A DNA stretch of 64,000 nt from Acinetobacter larvae (GTDB taxonomy: Bacteria; Pseudomonadota; Gammaproteobacteria; Pseudomonadales; Moraxellaceae), in assembly GCF_001704115.1 (NCBI RefSeq), contig NZ_CP016895.1, positions 3,596,001 to 3,660,000 of the forward strand, written 5' to 3'. Shown piece after piece: positions 26,346 through 36,442 of this stretch (positions are counted from its first letter, which is position 1; each line of letters begins with the position of its first letter). A program made the translations under genes and the position numbers. The notes beneath the pieces were generated by a model, which saw only the letters and a program-made list of their open reading frames with translations, ran no database searches and was not told the DNA's origin.

Positions 26346-27665
26346 TTATAACAGTGTATCCAGCACAGCCCGGATAACTCCCAAACTTAAACCAATAAAT
26401 GCACCCACCACAACGCCATTCACCCGAATCATATGCAGATCACCACCGACTTCACTTTCAATTTTATCGATCATTTCAGTCGAGTCCCATTCATGAATGC
26501 GTTGGCTAATAAAAAGAATAATCTTCTCACTATATTGATCACTGAGGTTGACTGCCAAGGCACTCATACGCTGATTCAGTAGCTCACGCACCGCCTGATT
26601 GCTCATCAAGTTTTCACCTACTTGTTGAATAGCAATATTGAGGTTTTTGGCAATACCAGAATCTGTTTTTTCTAAATCGCGCTTAATTGCATCACATAAG
26701 ATCACCACAGCGCCCGAGACAAAGTTTAAAAAAGCCTGACTATCGAGCAAAGCATTTTTGCTGTCATTTAAAGCCATACTTGCCGAACTGTTTTGATCAG
26801 CCAAAGCCTGCATAAGCTGGAGTCCCAGCTGTTCAATCTGCTGACGCATGGGATGCTCTGGATCTGCCAACATCAACTCAATTTTTGCCAGCACGGAGTC
26901 CAAAGTGCGTTGCTGTACATCAATCCCGATCCAACTTGCCCCTTTGGCTAATTTCCACACCCCCAACTCCTTAAAGAGTTGCCGCACCAAGTCTTGACTT
27001 TGCGCTGGATGCGTAAGCATCCATTGCTGAATAACATCTAAACCGCGTTGTAAAACATCTTGATGGAAATCATTTTCCAATACGGCACGCAGCATCTCAC
27101 TCGCCATATGGTTGATTTGGGTACTACGCAACCATTGCACGCTATTGCCTTGCACAAAATTGGCTATTTGTTGTTGCCCGACAAAATCAAAGAGTTTGGG
27201 CAAACTCTGCTGTATAACAGCCACCACCTGTGCATGATTGCTCGGAGTTGCCAGCCATTGCCCCACTGCCAGCGTAAGATCTGTTTTGGCCAAACTCTGC
27301 TGCACGATGTGTGGCGATAAAAAATTTTCCTGTACAAAACGCCCCATCGATTCGGCAATGCGTGCTTTGTTACGCGGAATAATCTCAGTATGGTCTTTTA
27401 AAAAATTGGGAATGGGAATCTTGCCAAAAGGATTGCGAAATAACACGGTGATGGCATACCAATCGGCTAATCCACCCACCACGCCTGCTTCTGCGCCCAA
27501 CATTAAAATATGCAACCACCAGCCTTGTTCGGGCCAGAACTTACTGACCACGATTAAGCATAGCCAAAGCAACACTGCGCACATTAAAGCGATGGTGGCA
27601 AAACGTTTACTACGCTGTAAACTGAGAGAGGGAGAATGGTCTGTCGTAAACGAATCGGGCATCAC
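26346..27665 (-). CDS. DUF445 family membrane protein
   Basis: A 439-residue protein. An N-terminal pair of hydrophobic segments (about residues 22-60) contains the diagnostic VGGLADWYAITVLFRNPFGKI sequence split over the second segment and its loop. A long, mostly helical domain follows, and a final hydrophobic segment ends the protein (GVVVGAFIGLSLGVIRAVL). The function of DUF445 is unknown. The gene lies between the lipoprotein gene and the aminotransferase gene, all on the minus strand with short gaps, so they may be co-transcribed. Confidence 0.85.
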   Translation of the reverse strand: MMPDSFTTDHSPSLSLQRSKRFATIALMCAVLLWLCLIVVSKFWPEQGWWLHILMLGAEAGVVGGLADWYAITVLFRNPFGKIPIPNFLKDHTEIIPRNKARIAESMGRFVQENFLSPHIVQQSLAKTDLTLAVGQWLATPSNHAQVVAVIQQSLPKLFDFVGQQQIANFVQGNSVQWLRSTQINHMASEMLRAVLENDFHQDVLQRGLDVIQQWMLTHPAQSQDLVRQLFKELGVWKLAKGASWIGIDVQQRTLDSVLAKIELMLADPEHPMRQQIEQLGLQLMQALADQNSSASMALNDSKNALLDSQAFLNFVSGAVVILCDAIKRDLEKTDSGIAKNLNIAIQQVGENLMSNQAVRELLNQRMSALAVNLSDQYSEKIILFISQRIHEWDSTEMIDKIESEVGGDLHMIRVNGVVVGAFIGLSLGVIRAVLDTLL

Positions 27666-27706
27666 AAGATCCTAAAACTCAACATGGCTCAACATGGATT
27701 GTTACG

Positions 27707-28255
27707 CTATTTGGCTGCAACGGGAGTCGGCTGCAAAACTTCACCACTGCTATTCAACCCATATTTAGCGCCAAGACTCTTTAGAATCAAACGTGCATCA
27801 AATGCTTCTTTCGGTGCAGTTTTTTGATCTTTATAACATTCAATGCTATAGCTAACTTGTGTGGGTTCAATCGTGACCACCTGCGGCATATTATAAAATG
27901 GGTCATAAAAAGGATAATGACGATAATAACCATAAGGTGCGTACAGTGGTGCTGGATAGACCACTGCTTGGCGTGGCGGACGCGGTGTAGCATTGCTTGG
28001 CGTGTCTAATACTTTAAAATATTGATAGCCATTTTGTACCGCTACTTGTGCCGCCTTGAGTAAGGTAATCTCTTCGGCAGTGGCAAAGCTCATGTCTCGT
28101 CGTCCTTCAAAACTGACACGAAAACTCGAGGCATTTAATGGATAGGTTTCATATTTACCAAGCTGGTCATACGTAAGAGGCTTGCTTGGAAGAGATGCAC
28201 AGCCCGTTAGCCCTGCGCCCAGTACGATCAACAAACTCAAACAGATGTTTTTCAT
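27707..28255 (-). CDS. CC0125/CC1285-type lipoprotein
   Basis: A 182-residue predicted lipoprotein. The ATG at 28255 has AGGAG seven bases upstream and starts a signal peptide with the lipobox LTGCAS; the frame opens seven codons earlier but without a binding site. The mature part has the LTYDQLGKYET beginning, a FRVSFEGRRDMS strand and a central Pro/Tyr-rich stretch (about residues 110-135), which fit the CC0125/CC1285 lipoprotein family. Its function is unknown. It probably sits in the outer or inner membrane facing the periplasm. Confidence 0.78.
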   Translation of the reverse strand: MKNICLSLLIVLGAGLTGCASLPSKPLTYDQLGKYETYPLNASSFRVSFEGRRDMSFATAEEITLLKAAQVAVQNGYQYFKVLDTPSNATPRPPRQAVVYPAPLYAPYGYYRHYPFYDPFYNMPQVVTIEPTQVSYSIECYKDQKTAPKEAFDARLILKSLGAKYGLNSSGEVLQPTPVAAK

Positions 28256-28698
28256 GCCTAAACTCCTAGACCTCAATAACAGCAGTATACTGCGAGGTGG
28301 GTAAAATCTAAAAGATGCCCACTGACTTTAAAGCTAAAGCTCAGGTCATCCACTTTTTACACGACAGATCAGGCTGGATGAAAAGATTCACTCCAACCCA
28401 AAACCAAGACATTCACATACATCATATGCCAACCGCTAGCCCACCCGATGCATCGGTAAACATCATGAGACTGTCTATTTGTCTCTATTCTTTTATACAT
28501 TTACTGATATATATCAGTATCAGAGCACAAATTACAAATGTCATATACAGTAACTTTGTGCTAAATATTTGCCATTATAGAAGTTATACTTATTTACAAT
28601 ACATCGTTTAATACGCTGCAATTGTAAAAATCACAGTATACTTAGCAGCGCATATTGCTTATGTTTATGCGTATAAAAGACTTCAGAGAGCCATCATT
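28256..28698. other. Divergent intergenic region, lipoprotein gene / gshA
   Basis: About 440 bases. The right half is very AT-rich with runs such as GATATATATCAGTATC and likely holds the gshA promoter. I see no gene, strong hairpin or known operator. Confidence 0.4.
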
Positions 28699-30276
28699 AT
28701 GTGTCAGCCAGAATCTACCTCCACCGCTTTAACCCCGACTTGGCTCGATGGGTCATTCTTTCAAGGGATGTTACGGGGAATAGAACGTGAAAGCTTACGC
28801 ATGCAAAGTAATGGCTACCTCTCACAACAAGATCATCCTGCAGCATTGGGTGCAGCACTGACCCATCCACACATCACCACAGACTATGCTGAAGCCTTGA
28901 TGGAGTTTATTACACCACCTCTCGACAGCATTGAAAAAACACTCGATTACTTGACCGATATCCACCGTTTTGTCTTTCAACATCTGCCTGAAGGTGAAAA
29001 ACTTTGGCCCTTATCCATGCCTTGCATGCTCGACAACGATGAAAATAATATTCGTCTTGCTCAATATGGTCGCTCCAATATCGGTCAATTTAAAACTTTG
29101 TATCGTCGTGGTTTAGGTCTACGTTATGGTCGTCGCATGCAAACGATTTCTGGCGTACATTACAATGTCTCATTTCCAGATCATCTATTTGCCGCACTGC
29201 AACAACAAGAAAGTGATACACGCCTGAAAGAACTCAGCTTACAAGACTATCGTAGCCATCGTTACTTCGGTCTGATTCGCAATTTTATTCGCCTCAGCCC
29301 GATGGTGATGTACTTACTCGGTGCCAGCCCCTCAGTATGCAAATGCTTTTTAACAGGTCGTGAGCACCATTTATTGCCTTTGGTCAGAGGAACCTTATTT
29401 CTGCCCTATGCCACAGCCTTGCGTATGGGTAATTTTGGCTATCAAAACTCAGCACAAAAACAATTGGGTATTCACTATAACCACATCAAAGGCTATGTCA
29501 GTGAATTACAAAAAGCGGTATATACACCCTTCGCACCATTTAGTCGACTTGGCTTAAATGATGAAAATGGAGAACCGTTACAGATTAATGACCATGTTTT
29601 ACAGATTGAAAATGAATACTACAGTATCATTCGCCCCAAACAAGTGCCTTTAGACGGTGAAACTCCTTCTCAAGCACTTGCACATCGTGGTGTCAGTTAT
29701 GTGGAATTACGTGCGGTTGATGTCAACCCCTACAGCCCGATCGGAATCGATGAATATAGCGCGGCTTTCTTAGAAATTTTAGCCAGCTATTGCTTAATCA
29801 CTGACAGCCCTATGTTAGATGAAGAAGAACAGAACCAGATCGAACGTAACCAAGCAGAAGTGGTCAATCGTGGTCGTGCCCCCAATGCCAAAATTCTTAT
29901 TGCAGAACAAAGCATTGGCTTAGACCAATGGATTGCACAGCATCTTGAGCACATGCAACCTTATGCAGAATACTTAGATCAAGCCTATACAACTGATTTA
30001 TATAGCACTGCTCTACAACGTATGTTGCAACGTAATCGTGATGTGGATGTGACGCTTTCTGCTCAGGTCATTCATGACACCATTCAGCACGGTGGCACAT
30101 GGAGTTTTGGTAGTTATATGGCGCAACAACATGTGCAGTATTATCAAAGTCTGCAATGCAAACCAGAAATACAGACTTATTTTAATGCGCTCACCGAAAC
30201 TTCTTTGCAACAACAACAGCAACTTGAAAGTGATCATTCTATAACTTTTGAACAATATCTTGAAAAATTTAGATAA
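28699..30276 (+). CDS. gshA: Glutamate-cysteine ligase
   Basis: A 525-residue enzyme of the E. coli type, close to the usual 518 residues. It makes gamma-glutamylcysteine from glutamate and cysteine with ATP, the first step of glutathione synthesis in the cytosol. Conserved stretches include GIERESLRM near the N-terminus, the TTDYAEALMEFITPP block (split here by family convention), ISGVHYNVSFPD and YVELRAVDVNPYSPIGI. The dsbB gene starts 18 bases downstream in the same direction, so they form a likely thiol-redox operon: glutathione in the cytosol and disulfide formation in the periplasm. Confidence 0.95.
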   Translation: MCQPESTSTALTPTWLDGSFFQGMLRGIERESLRMQSNGYLSQQDHPAALGAALTHPHITTDYAEALMEFITPPLDSIEKTLDYLTDIHRFVFQHLPEGEKLWPLSMPCMLDNDENNIRLAQYGRSNIGQFKTLYRRGLGLRYGRRMQTISGVHYNVSFPDHLFAALQQQESDTRLKELSLQDYRSHRYFGLIRNFIRLSPMVMYLLGASPSVCKCFLTGREHHLLPLVRGTLFLPYATALRMGNFGYQNSAQKQLGIHYNHIKGYVSELQKAVYTPFAPFSRLGLNDENGEPLQINDHVLQIENEYYSIIRPKQVPLDGETPSQALAHRGVSYVELRAVDVNPYSPIGIDEYSAAFLEILASYCLITDSPMLDEEEQNQIERNQAEVVNRGRAPNAKILIAEQSIGLDQWIAQHLEHMQPYAEYLDQAYTTDLYSTALQRMLQRNRDVDVTLSAQVIHDTIQHGGTWSFGSYMAQQHVQYYQSLQCKPEIQTYFNALTETSLQQQQQLESDHSITFEQYLEKFR

Positions 30277-30294
30277 AATCTAAGAGGCTCTCGC

Positions 30295-30795
30295 ATGCAA
30301 TGGCGTAATTATCGATTTGTTAGCGGTATTTTATTTTTAGCAAGTGTCATCGGTATGGCCTTTGCCCTATATTTAGAGCACGTAAAAGGCTTAGATCCGT
30401 GCCCTTTGTGTATCTTCCAACGCATTGGTCTGATTGGGCTAGGCTTTTTCTCATTATTGGCGTTCTTGCACAACCCCAACAGCAATGTTGCCAAGCGTGT
30501 GTACGCTGCACTTGCTAGTATTTCAATCTTATGGTCTTTGGCGATCGCAGGACGTCATATCTGGATACAAAGCTTACCACCAGACCAAGTACCAAGCTGT
30601 GGACCTGGACTTGACTATCTTGTCAGCGCACTCCCATTACAAGTCGTATTCCAAGAAGTACTCTCTGGTTCAGGAGAATGTGCTGCCATTGACTGGCAGT
30701 TCTTAGGGCTAGCCTTACCAGTCTGGTCAAGTGTCTTCTTTGCAATCCTTACACTGATTGGTATTTGGCAAGCGCTACGGTCTTATCCGCGTTAA
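30295..30795 (+). CDS. dsbB: Disulfide bond formation protein B
   Basis: A 166-residue inner-membrane protein with four hydrophobic segments. It re-oxidises DsbA and passes electrons to quinones. The first redox pair is in DPCPLCIFQRIG (CxxC) and the second pair is formed by the cysteines in PSCGPGLDYL and SGECAAIDW, with the usual spacing for DsbB. The arginine after CxxC (QRIG) that helps quinone binding is present. It follows gshA by 18 bases. A perfect 19-bp hairpin at 30863-30907 lies downstream. Confidence 0.95.
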   Translation: MQWRNYRFVSGILFLASVIGMAFALYLEHVKGLDPCPLCIFQRIGLIGLGFFSLLAFLHNPNSNVAKRVYAALASISILWSLAIAGRHIWIQSLPPDQVPSCGPGLDYLVSALPLQVVFQEVLSGSGECAAIDWQFLGLALPVWSSVFFAILTLIGIWQALRSYPR

Positions 30796-30862
30796 AACGC
30801 TTTATACAGCGTTTTGATCCTTGTGCTCTGCAAGTACGACATAATACCAAGTAACAACCATA

Positions 30863-30907
30863 CCAAGTAAAAACCGTATAGTGCGTAGCTATACGGTTTT
30901 TACTTGG
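30863..30907. terminator. Bidirectional terminator hairpin between dsbB and the hydrolase gene
   Basis: Perfect 19-bp stem CCAAGTAAAAACCGTATAG / CTATACGGTTTTTACTTGG with a 7-base loop. A short direct copy of ACCAAGTAA precedes it at about 30846. It lies between converging genes. Confidence 0.75.
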
Positions 30908-30910
30908 GCT

Positions 30911-30966
30911 AAGACTTTAAGCTCATGACTTTGAGCTAATGACTTTGAGCTAATGACTTTGAGCTA
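30911..30966. repeat. 14-bp tandem repeats at the end of the hydrolase gene
   Basis: Three perfect copies of ATGACTTTGAGCTA (30925-30938, 30939-30952, 30953-30966) preceded by one degenerate copy (30911-30924). The last copy overlaps the stop codon of the minus-strand hydrolase, so each copy offers another in-line TAG on that strand. Confidence 0.85.
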
Positions 30967-32310
30967 AGATACGGCGCTTTCAGTATAGTTGTTTTTGCCT
31001 GTCACAGGTGCAACATATTGATGGATACAATGCAAAGCTGCAGGATCTTTTTGATCTTCAGACGGATAAAACCATGTACAAATTTGTTCTGCAATTTGTG
31101 GATGATGCTGCAATTCAAAATGATTCAAACCATAAAAAATCGCCTTATTGGATTCAGGCAATTTCAAACGAAAACGTGGATTGGGATGTTCACCCAAAGC
31201 ACTTTTTACACTCACTAAACCATCGCCTATAATCTGTAGCGGTCGGTTATTTTTACTTTCAAACTCTAAAGTGCCTGCCACCAAGTAAGTATTGATATGA
31301 CTAGGCAAAGGTGCTGGCTTACGATTGTCATCGATCAGACCAATACGGGCTTGGTTATATTCCCAGTCATCATCCCGCACACTGCCATAACGTAAATCTA
31401 AGATGCCATTACTACGAATATTTACGATGTAACTCAATAGCTTAATAATAGGCAAATGACCTATTTTTTCTTGTAAAGCATAGCCAAAACGTTCTAAGGC
31501 GGCACCATGATGCGGTGATCCCAAACACACGAGATTTTCGACTCGATGTATCCATTGCTGTAGATTTTGCTTGCCATAAAATAATGCACTGCGACAAACC
31601 AGCCCCCCCATACTGTGTCCGATCAGATCAATACTGCGAATATCAGGGTTTTGTTCAACCAATTCATTGAGTAAATATGCAAAGCTGCGACCATTGGCAG
31701 AAATACGGCGTCCAGTGTTATAGCTCAGATAAAGCATATGGTTATTATCACGCTGAGCCAGCAACTTTTCGGCAATGCCACCTGTGGAATGGTTCCAATC
31801 TAAATGGGTCATGCACAGACCATGCACAAAAATCACCACACGACCTGCCAGATCGCCCTGCTGCACCATACCATAATGATCATAGAGCACCATCGGCACA
31901 GCCAGCGGATTTTGTTTGGCATGTAAATAATCCCCCAATAAGCCATTGAGTGCTCCGAGCAGCACTTGCGCAATTGGGCTAATCGGTTTGTGTTGCAAAT
32001 CGGGGAATAGATTGATGAGGCGACGCAAACTGGGCGCAACCCAATAACGCCCATAACGTTGCAAGTTCACATAACCTGCGCGGTGGAAACGTTGTACTTT
32101 CTGCATTTTTTGGAATTTTCGGGTCTTGCTACGACTCACACCAAGTACCTTGAGCAACACATCGCGCTGTAGCATTTCAATCACATCTCGCATAACACTG
32201 CTCACTGGCGTACTGACCAGTTGGGCAATGCCTTCTAATAGATCTGCCTGACTCAGGGGGGTGTTGCGCAAAGTACAATAGCTTTCATGCAGTGGTGTTA
32301 AACTCGGCAT
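30964..32310 (-). CDS. Alpha/beta hydrolase (esterase/lipase, PGAP1-like)
   Basis: A 448-residue protein. The hydrolase domain begins about residue 150, with VVIFVHGLCMTHLDW (oxyanion-hole HG motif), then the nucleophile elbow IDLIGHSMGGLVCRSAL (the serine of GHSMG), a LVCLGSPHHGAALERFG segment typical of triacylglycerol-lipase-like and PGAP1-like enzymes, and a likely catalytic histidine in GLNHFELQHHP. The N-terminal 140 residues are helical and basic with no signal peptide, so a cytosolic or membrane-peripheral location is likely. The substrate is unknown. Confidence 0.83.
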   Translation of the reverse strand: MPSLTPLHESYCTLRNTPLSQADLLEGIAQLVSTPVSSVMRDVIEMLQRDVLLKVLGVSRSKTRKFQKMQKVQRFHRAGYVNLQRYGRYWVAPSLRRLINLFPDLQHKPISPIAQVLLGALNGLLGDYLHAKQNPLAVPMVLYDHYGMVQQGDLAGRVVIFVHGLCMTHLDWNHSTGGIAEKLLAQRDNNHMLYLSYNTGRRISANGRSFAYLLNELVEQNPDIRSIDLIGHSMGGLVCRSALFYGKQNLQQWIHRVENLVCLGSPHHGAALERFGYALQEKIGHLPIIKLLSYIVNIRSNGILDLRYGSVRDDDWEYNQARIGLIDDNRKPAPLPSHINTYLVAGTLEFESKNNRPLQIIGDGLVSVKSALGEHPNPRFRLKLPESNKAIFYGLNHFELQHHPQIAEQICTWFYPSEDQKDPAALHCIHQYVAPVTGKNNYTESAVS

Positions 32311-32631
32311 CTGTAGATTACATCCTTAATATCTCAATAGCATCACATCTGTTTCTTGTTTTAAATCATTGCATTAAAAAAAGCTTTATGATTTATAGTC
32401 GGTTTTTTGCCTGTTATTAACATACTGCTTGTTGCCGCTGAAATCCAATATATTGTTTAACAATTTGAATAAATTGTGTGATGTTATAATGGTTTCACGT
32501 ATATCGCCGTCCTAAAATACGCGATAAACTACTGAACATTCGCAATCTCGCAGCATGGGATGCGAACAAAACTAAAACAATAGCGCCAACACTCGGTTTC
32601 CCGCCCAGCGCGTGATGGCTATAGGCACCCT
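32311..32631. other. Divergent intergenic region, hydrolase gene / yqiA
   Basis: A 321-base spacer. The likely yqiA-parE promoter is the extended -10 element at 32482-32490, leaving a leader of about 130 bases before yqiA. No other element is recognisable. Confidence 0.45.
32482..32490 (+). promoter_or_regulatory. Probable extended -10 promoter for yqiA-parE
   Basis: TGTTATAAT contains both the TG extension and a perfect TATAAT hexamer. The -35 side (TTGAAT-like sequence at about 32465) is not at ideal spacing, which extended -10 promoters tolerate. Confidence 0.45.
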
Positions 32632-33228
32632 ATGCATATTTTGTATTTACATGGCTTTCGCAGTGGCACACAATCCATCAAAGCACAACAACTCAAAGCC
32701 TACTGTGCCAAGCATCGTCAGTTTACGTTTCATTGCCCTGATTTAAATGCACCACCACGCCAAGTCATCGCCAAACTTGCCGATATCTTGATGACCTTAC
32801 AAGCCCAGCAACAGCCTGTAGCCCTGATTGGCAGCAGTCTGGGGGGCTTCTACGCGACGTATTTCGTCGCAAAATTTCACCTTCCTGTTGTTCTAATCAA
32901 TCCAGTTGTGCGACCATGGCAGGTCTTTGCACAGCGCTACAATTTAGCTGATTTACCACTTTATATCAGCCCACAATGGCAGCTCGATGCAACCCAACTA
33001 CAAGACCTCAAACTACTCGCGATCAATCGCTTAGCAACTGATGCCAAAGTGTTATTACTGATACAGCGAGGTGATGAAGTCTTGGATTATCGCGAAGCAG
33101 AGCGGTATTATAGTCAAGTTCCCCACAACAGCTTAATCATCAGTGAGTTAGGGGGAGACCACAGCATGTCGAATTTCTCAGATAAAATTCCCATGCTGCT
33201 TGAGTTTTTATCTTACTCTGTACAATAA
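32632..33228 (+). CDS. yqiA: YqiA/YcfP family alpha/beta-fold hydrolase
   Basis: A 198-residue cytosolic esterase-like protein. It starts with ILYLHGFRSG (oxyanion-hole region), has the nucleophile serine in ALIGSSLGGFYAT, and a C-terminal GGDHSMSNF that supplies the histidine; the acid is probably in LLIQRGDEVLDY. In E. coli yqiA also lies directly upstream of parE, and the same arrangement is seen here with a 16-base gap to the GTG start of parE. Esterase activity on palmitoyl-CoA and short esters is known for YqiA; the true role is unclear. Confidence 0.88.
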   Translation: MHILYLHGFRSGTQSIKAQQLKAYCAKHRQFTFHCPDLNAPPRQVIAKLADILMTLQAQQQPVALIGSSLGGFYATYFVAKFHLPVVLINPVVRPWQVFAQRYNLADLPLYISPQWQLDATQLQDLKLLAINRLATDAKVLLLIQRGDEVLDYREAERYYSQVPHNSLIISELGGDHSMSNFSDKIPMLLEFLSYSVQ

Positions 33229-33244
33229 AAGGAACAGTTATAAC

Positions 33245-35125
33245 GTGTCTCAATATACGGCTCAGTCGCTTGAAGTACTTTCCGGTTTAGATCCTGTACG
33301 TCGTCGTCCTGGCATGTATACCGACACTTCTCGTCCCAACCACTTGGCACAAGAAGTGATTGATAATGCAGTCGACGAAGCACTAGCAGGCTATGCCAAT
33401 ACGATTCACGTCACAGTTCACCAAGATGGTTCGTTGTCTGTAGAAGACAATGGTCGTGGTATGCCTGTCGACATTCACCCCGAATATGGTCAATGTGGTA
33501 TCGAAATCATTATGACCAAGCTACATGCTGGAGGTAAATTTAGTACCGATAACTATCAGTTTTCTGGTGGTTTGCATGGAGTGGGTATTTCTGTCGTCAA
33601 TGCCTTATCTACACGAGTTGAGGTAGAAGTCAAACGCCAAGGCAATCTTTACCAAATGCAGTTTGAGCAAGGTGAAGCCACAGGACCACTCAATGTCCTC
33701 AATGGCAAAGTAGCCAAACGTGCGACAGGGACGCGTGTGCAGTTTTGGCCTGAAAGCAAATACTTTGATTCGCCTAAGTTTGCACTCAAAGCACTAAAAC
33801 ACAATCTAAAAGCAAAAGCCGTCCTCGCCGCAGGATTGCAAATCAATTATGTCGATGAAATTAATAACGAACAAATCACATGGCAATTTGAAAACGGTCT
33901 TGTCGACTATCTGATGGATGAACTGGCTGGTCGTGAAATCTTACCGCAACCCGCCTTTGTCAGCAGTGGTGAGGCTGAGCGTGCCAGCGCACAATTTGCT
34001 ATTTGTTGGAATCTTGAGTCTGGTGAGCAAATCCATGAAAGTTATGTCAACCTCATCCCGACCGCACAAGGTGGAACACACGTCAATGGTTTACGGGCTG
34101 GGGTAACGGATGCAGTTCGTGAATTTTGTGATTTGCGTAATCTATTACCGCGTAATCTCAAACTGTCTGCGGAAGATGTCTGGGATGGCGTCAACTTTAT
34201 CTTGTCCTTAAAGTTTCAAGAACCGCAATTCTCAGGTCAAACCAAAGAGCGACTTTCTAGCCGTGAAGCCTCAAACCTCATGCTAAACATGGCCAAAGAT
34301 GCTTTTGCTTTATGGTTGAACCAAAATGCCGATGTTGCCATGCAATTGGCTGAGATGGCGATTGCCAAAGCTGGACGCCGTCTCAAGGCAGCAAAAAAAG
34401 TTGAGCGTAAAAAGATTGTCTCTGGACCCGCTTTACCCGGCAAATTGGCGGACTGTGTGGGTTTAACCCGTGAAGACTCAGAACTGTTTATTGTAGAAGG
34501 TGACTCTGCGGGTGGTTCAGCCAAACAAGCACGTGATAAAAACTTCCAAGCCATTATGCCGATCCGCGGTAAAATTCTAAATACTTGGGAAGTCGCTTCC
34601 GATGAAGTGCTTGCCTCACAAGAAGTACATGATATCGCCATTGCCATTGGGGTGGACCCTGGTAGTGAAGATCTTTCCGAACTGCGTTATGGCAAAATTT
34701 GTATCTTGGCAGATGCCGATTCAGATGGTCTACATATTGCGACCTTATTGTGCGCATTATTTGTCAAACATTTCCCCACTTTGGTCGAAGAAGGGCATCT
34801 ATTTGTTGCAATGCCGCCGCTATTTCGCATCGATGACAACAAAGACGTGCACTATGCGCTTGATGATGAAGAATTGGAAAGTATTCTAAAACGCTGCAAG
34901 AGCAAAAACCCACAAATCACACGCTTTAAAGGGCTGGGTGAAATGAATGCCGGACAATTACGTGAAACCACCATGGACCCTAATACACGACGTTTAGTGC
35001 AATTGGATTTGGATGATATCCATCTAACTTATGGTTTACTAGATAAACTACTCGCCAAAAAACGCTCTGCCGATCGTAAGCATTGGTTAGAACAAAAAGG
35101 TAACTTAGCTGAGATTGTTGCTTAA
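33245..35125 (+). CDS. parE: DNA topoisomerase IV subunit B
   Basis: A 626-residue type IIA topoisomerase ATPase subunit. I use the GTG at 33245, preceded by AAAGGA, because the longer frame from 33200 overlaps yqiA and adds 15 unrelated residues. The GHKL ATPase domain carries [24 protein letters not shown] and [14 protein letters not shown]; the Toprim domain carries [15 protein letters not shown] and [14 protein letters not shown]. The length fits ParE (about 630), not GyrB (about 800, with an insertion), and the yqiA neighbour supports this. With ParC it unlinks daughter chromosomes. It is likely co-transcribed with yqiA. Confidence 0.95.
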   Translation: MSQYTAQSLEVLSGLDPVRRRPGMYTDTSRPNHLAQEVIDNAVDEALAGYANTIHVTVHQDGSLSVEDNGRGMPVDIHPEYGQCGIEIIMTKLHAGGKFSTDNYQFSGGLHGVGISVVNALSTRVEVEVKRQGNLYQMQFEQGEATGPLNVLNGKVAKRATGTRVQFWPESKYFDSPKFALKALKHNLKAKAVLAAGLQINYVDEINNEQITWQFENGLVDYLMDELAGREILPQPAFVSSGEAERASAQFAICWNLESGEQIHESYVNLIPTAQGGTHVNGLRAGVTDAVREFCDLRNLLPRNLKLSAEDVWDGVNFILSLKFQEPQFSGQTKERLSSREASNLMLNMAKDAFALWLNQNADVAMQLAEMAIAKAGRRLKAAKKVERKKIVSGPALPGKLADCVGLTREDSELFIVEGDSAGGSAKQARDKNFQAIMPIRGKILNTWEVASDEVLASQEVHDIAIAIGVDPGSEDLSELRYGKICILADADSDGLHIATLLCALFVKHFPTLVEEGHLFVAMPPLFRIDDNKDVHYALDDEELESILKRCKSKNPQITRFKGLGEMNAGQLRETTMDPNTRRLVQLDLDDIHLTYGLLDKLLAKKRSADRKHWLEQKGNLAEIVA

Positions 35126-35192
35126 TACAGCTTGCGCACGTGCTATGCGCTGTTGTAATCGCGACATTTGCTTTAACACGTTTAGAGGAACC

Positions 35193-36389
35193 ATGATGTT
35201 TCAACATATTCCCCCTTATGCGGGTGATCCAATTCTATCCTTGATGGAACAATTCAAAGCCGATCCCCGCCCTGAAAAAGTCAATCTCAGCATTGGTTTG
35301 TACTACAATGAAGACAGTATCGTGCCGCAATTACAATGCGTCATTAATGCCCAGCAAGCCTTACAAGCAGAACAAAACCAATGTAAGCTTTATTTGCCGA
35401 TGGAAGGTTTACAACCTTATCGTCAAGCCATTCAGCAGTTACTCTTTGCTCAAGACAGCCCAGCACTCGCAGCACAACGTATTGCGACCATTCAAACCCT
35501 AGGTGGTTCAGGTGCATTAAAAGTAGCTGCCGACTTTCTCAAGCAATATTTTCCAGAAGCTGAGGTTTGGGTCAGCCAACCGACATGGGAAAACCATGTG
35601 GCAATTTTCCAAGGGGCCGGTTTTAACACCCATTTCTATCCTTATTTCGATGCACAAAGTGGTAGCGTCGACTTTGCTGCGATGTTGCAATGCTTGGCTC
35701 AATTGCCTGCACAGTCCATCGTCTTGTTACACCCTTGTTGCCATAACCCAACGGGTGCCGATCTCAGTCCGGAACAGTGGGATCAAGTCATTACTGTACT
35801 CCAACAACGCCAATTAATTGCCTTTTTGGATATCGCCTATCAAGGTTTTGCAGCAGACTTAGACCAAGATGCCTATGCCATTCGTGCGATGGATCGTGCG
35901 GGTCTCAACTTTATTGTCAGCAACTCTTTTTCTAAAATCTTTTCTTTATATGGCGAGCGTGTTGGTGGTTTAAGTATAGTCTGTGATGATGCGACTGCGG
36001 CAGCTGCAACACTAGGGCAGCTCAAAGCCACTGTACGTCGTATCTACTCTAGTCCACCGACCACTGGAGCGGCATTGGTCAACCACATCTTGCACGATGC
36101 AAACTTGGCTCAACAATGGCGAGATGAAGTCAAAAGCATGCGTGATCGCATAGACCAGATGCGTCACCGTCTCTACCAAAAACTGAGTCAGGCATGTCCC
36201 AAGCATGATTTTAGCTATTTGACCAAACAACACGGTATGTTTAGTTATACCGGCTTAAGCCCAGCACAAGTCGATACCTTACGTGAACAACATGCAATTT
36301 ACTTGGTAGGCAGTGGTCGAATCTGTATTGCTGGTTTAAATGACCGTAACCTCGATACCGTGGCACAAGCCATTGCCAGCGTACTATAA
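35193..36389 (+). CDS. tyrB: Aromatic/branched amino-acid aminotransferase, TyrB/AspC type
   Basis: A 398-residue fold-type Ia aminotransferase that swaps amino groups between aromatic amino acids or aspartate and 2-oxoglutarate. The start is one of two adjacent ATG codons (35193 or 35196), both just after GAGGAA; the family normally begins [14 protein letters not shown]. The frame is open further upstream into the end of parE, but without support. Conserved blocks: [53 protein letters not shown] with the PLP-contacting Asp and Tyr, and [16 protein letters not shown] with the PLP lysine. Distinction between TyrB, AspC and PhhC is by family resemblance only. Confidence 0.87.
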   Translation: MMFQHIPPYAGDPILSLMEQFKADPRPEKVNLSIGLYYNEDSIVPQLQCVINAQQALQAEQNQCKLYLPMEGLQPYRQAIQQLLFAQDSPALAAQRIATIQTLGGSGALKVAADFLKQYFPEAEVWVSQPTWENHVAIFQGAGFNTHFYPYFDAQSGSVDFAAMLQCLAQLPAQSIVLLHPCCHNPTGADLSPEQWDQVITVLQQRQLIAFLDIAYQGFAADLDQDAYAIRAMDRAGLNFIVSNSFSKIFSLYGERVGGLSIVCDDATAAAATLGQLKATVRRIYSSPPTTGAALVNHILHDANLAQQWRDEVKSMRDRIDQMRHRLYQKLSQACPKHDFSYLTKQHGMFSYTGLSPAQVDTLREQHAIYLVGSGRICIAGLNDRNLDTVAQAIASVL

Positions 36390-36442
36390 ACCGGTTTATA
36401 GCTCTGTGCCGCAACTGCAATTTTATGCTTTGGAGGGTCTAC

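Noticed and set aside
28315..28611. Small open frame upstream of gshA
   Set aside because: No ribosome binding site, AT-driven composition, and no recognisable domain.
33245..35125. gyrB
   Set aside because: The protein is 626 residues, without the extra GyrB insertion, and lies next to yqiA; it is parE.
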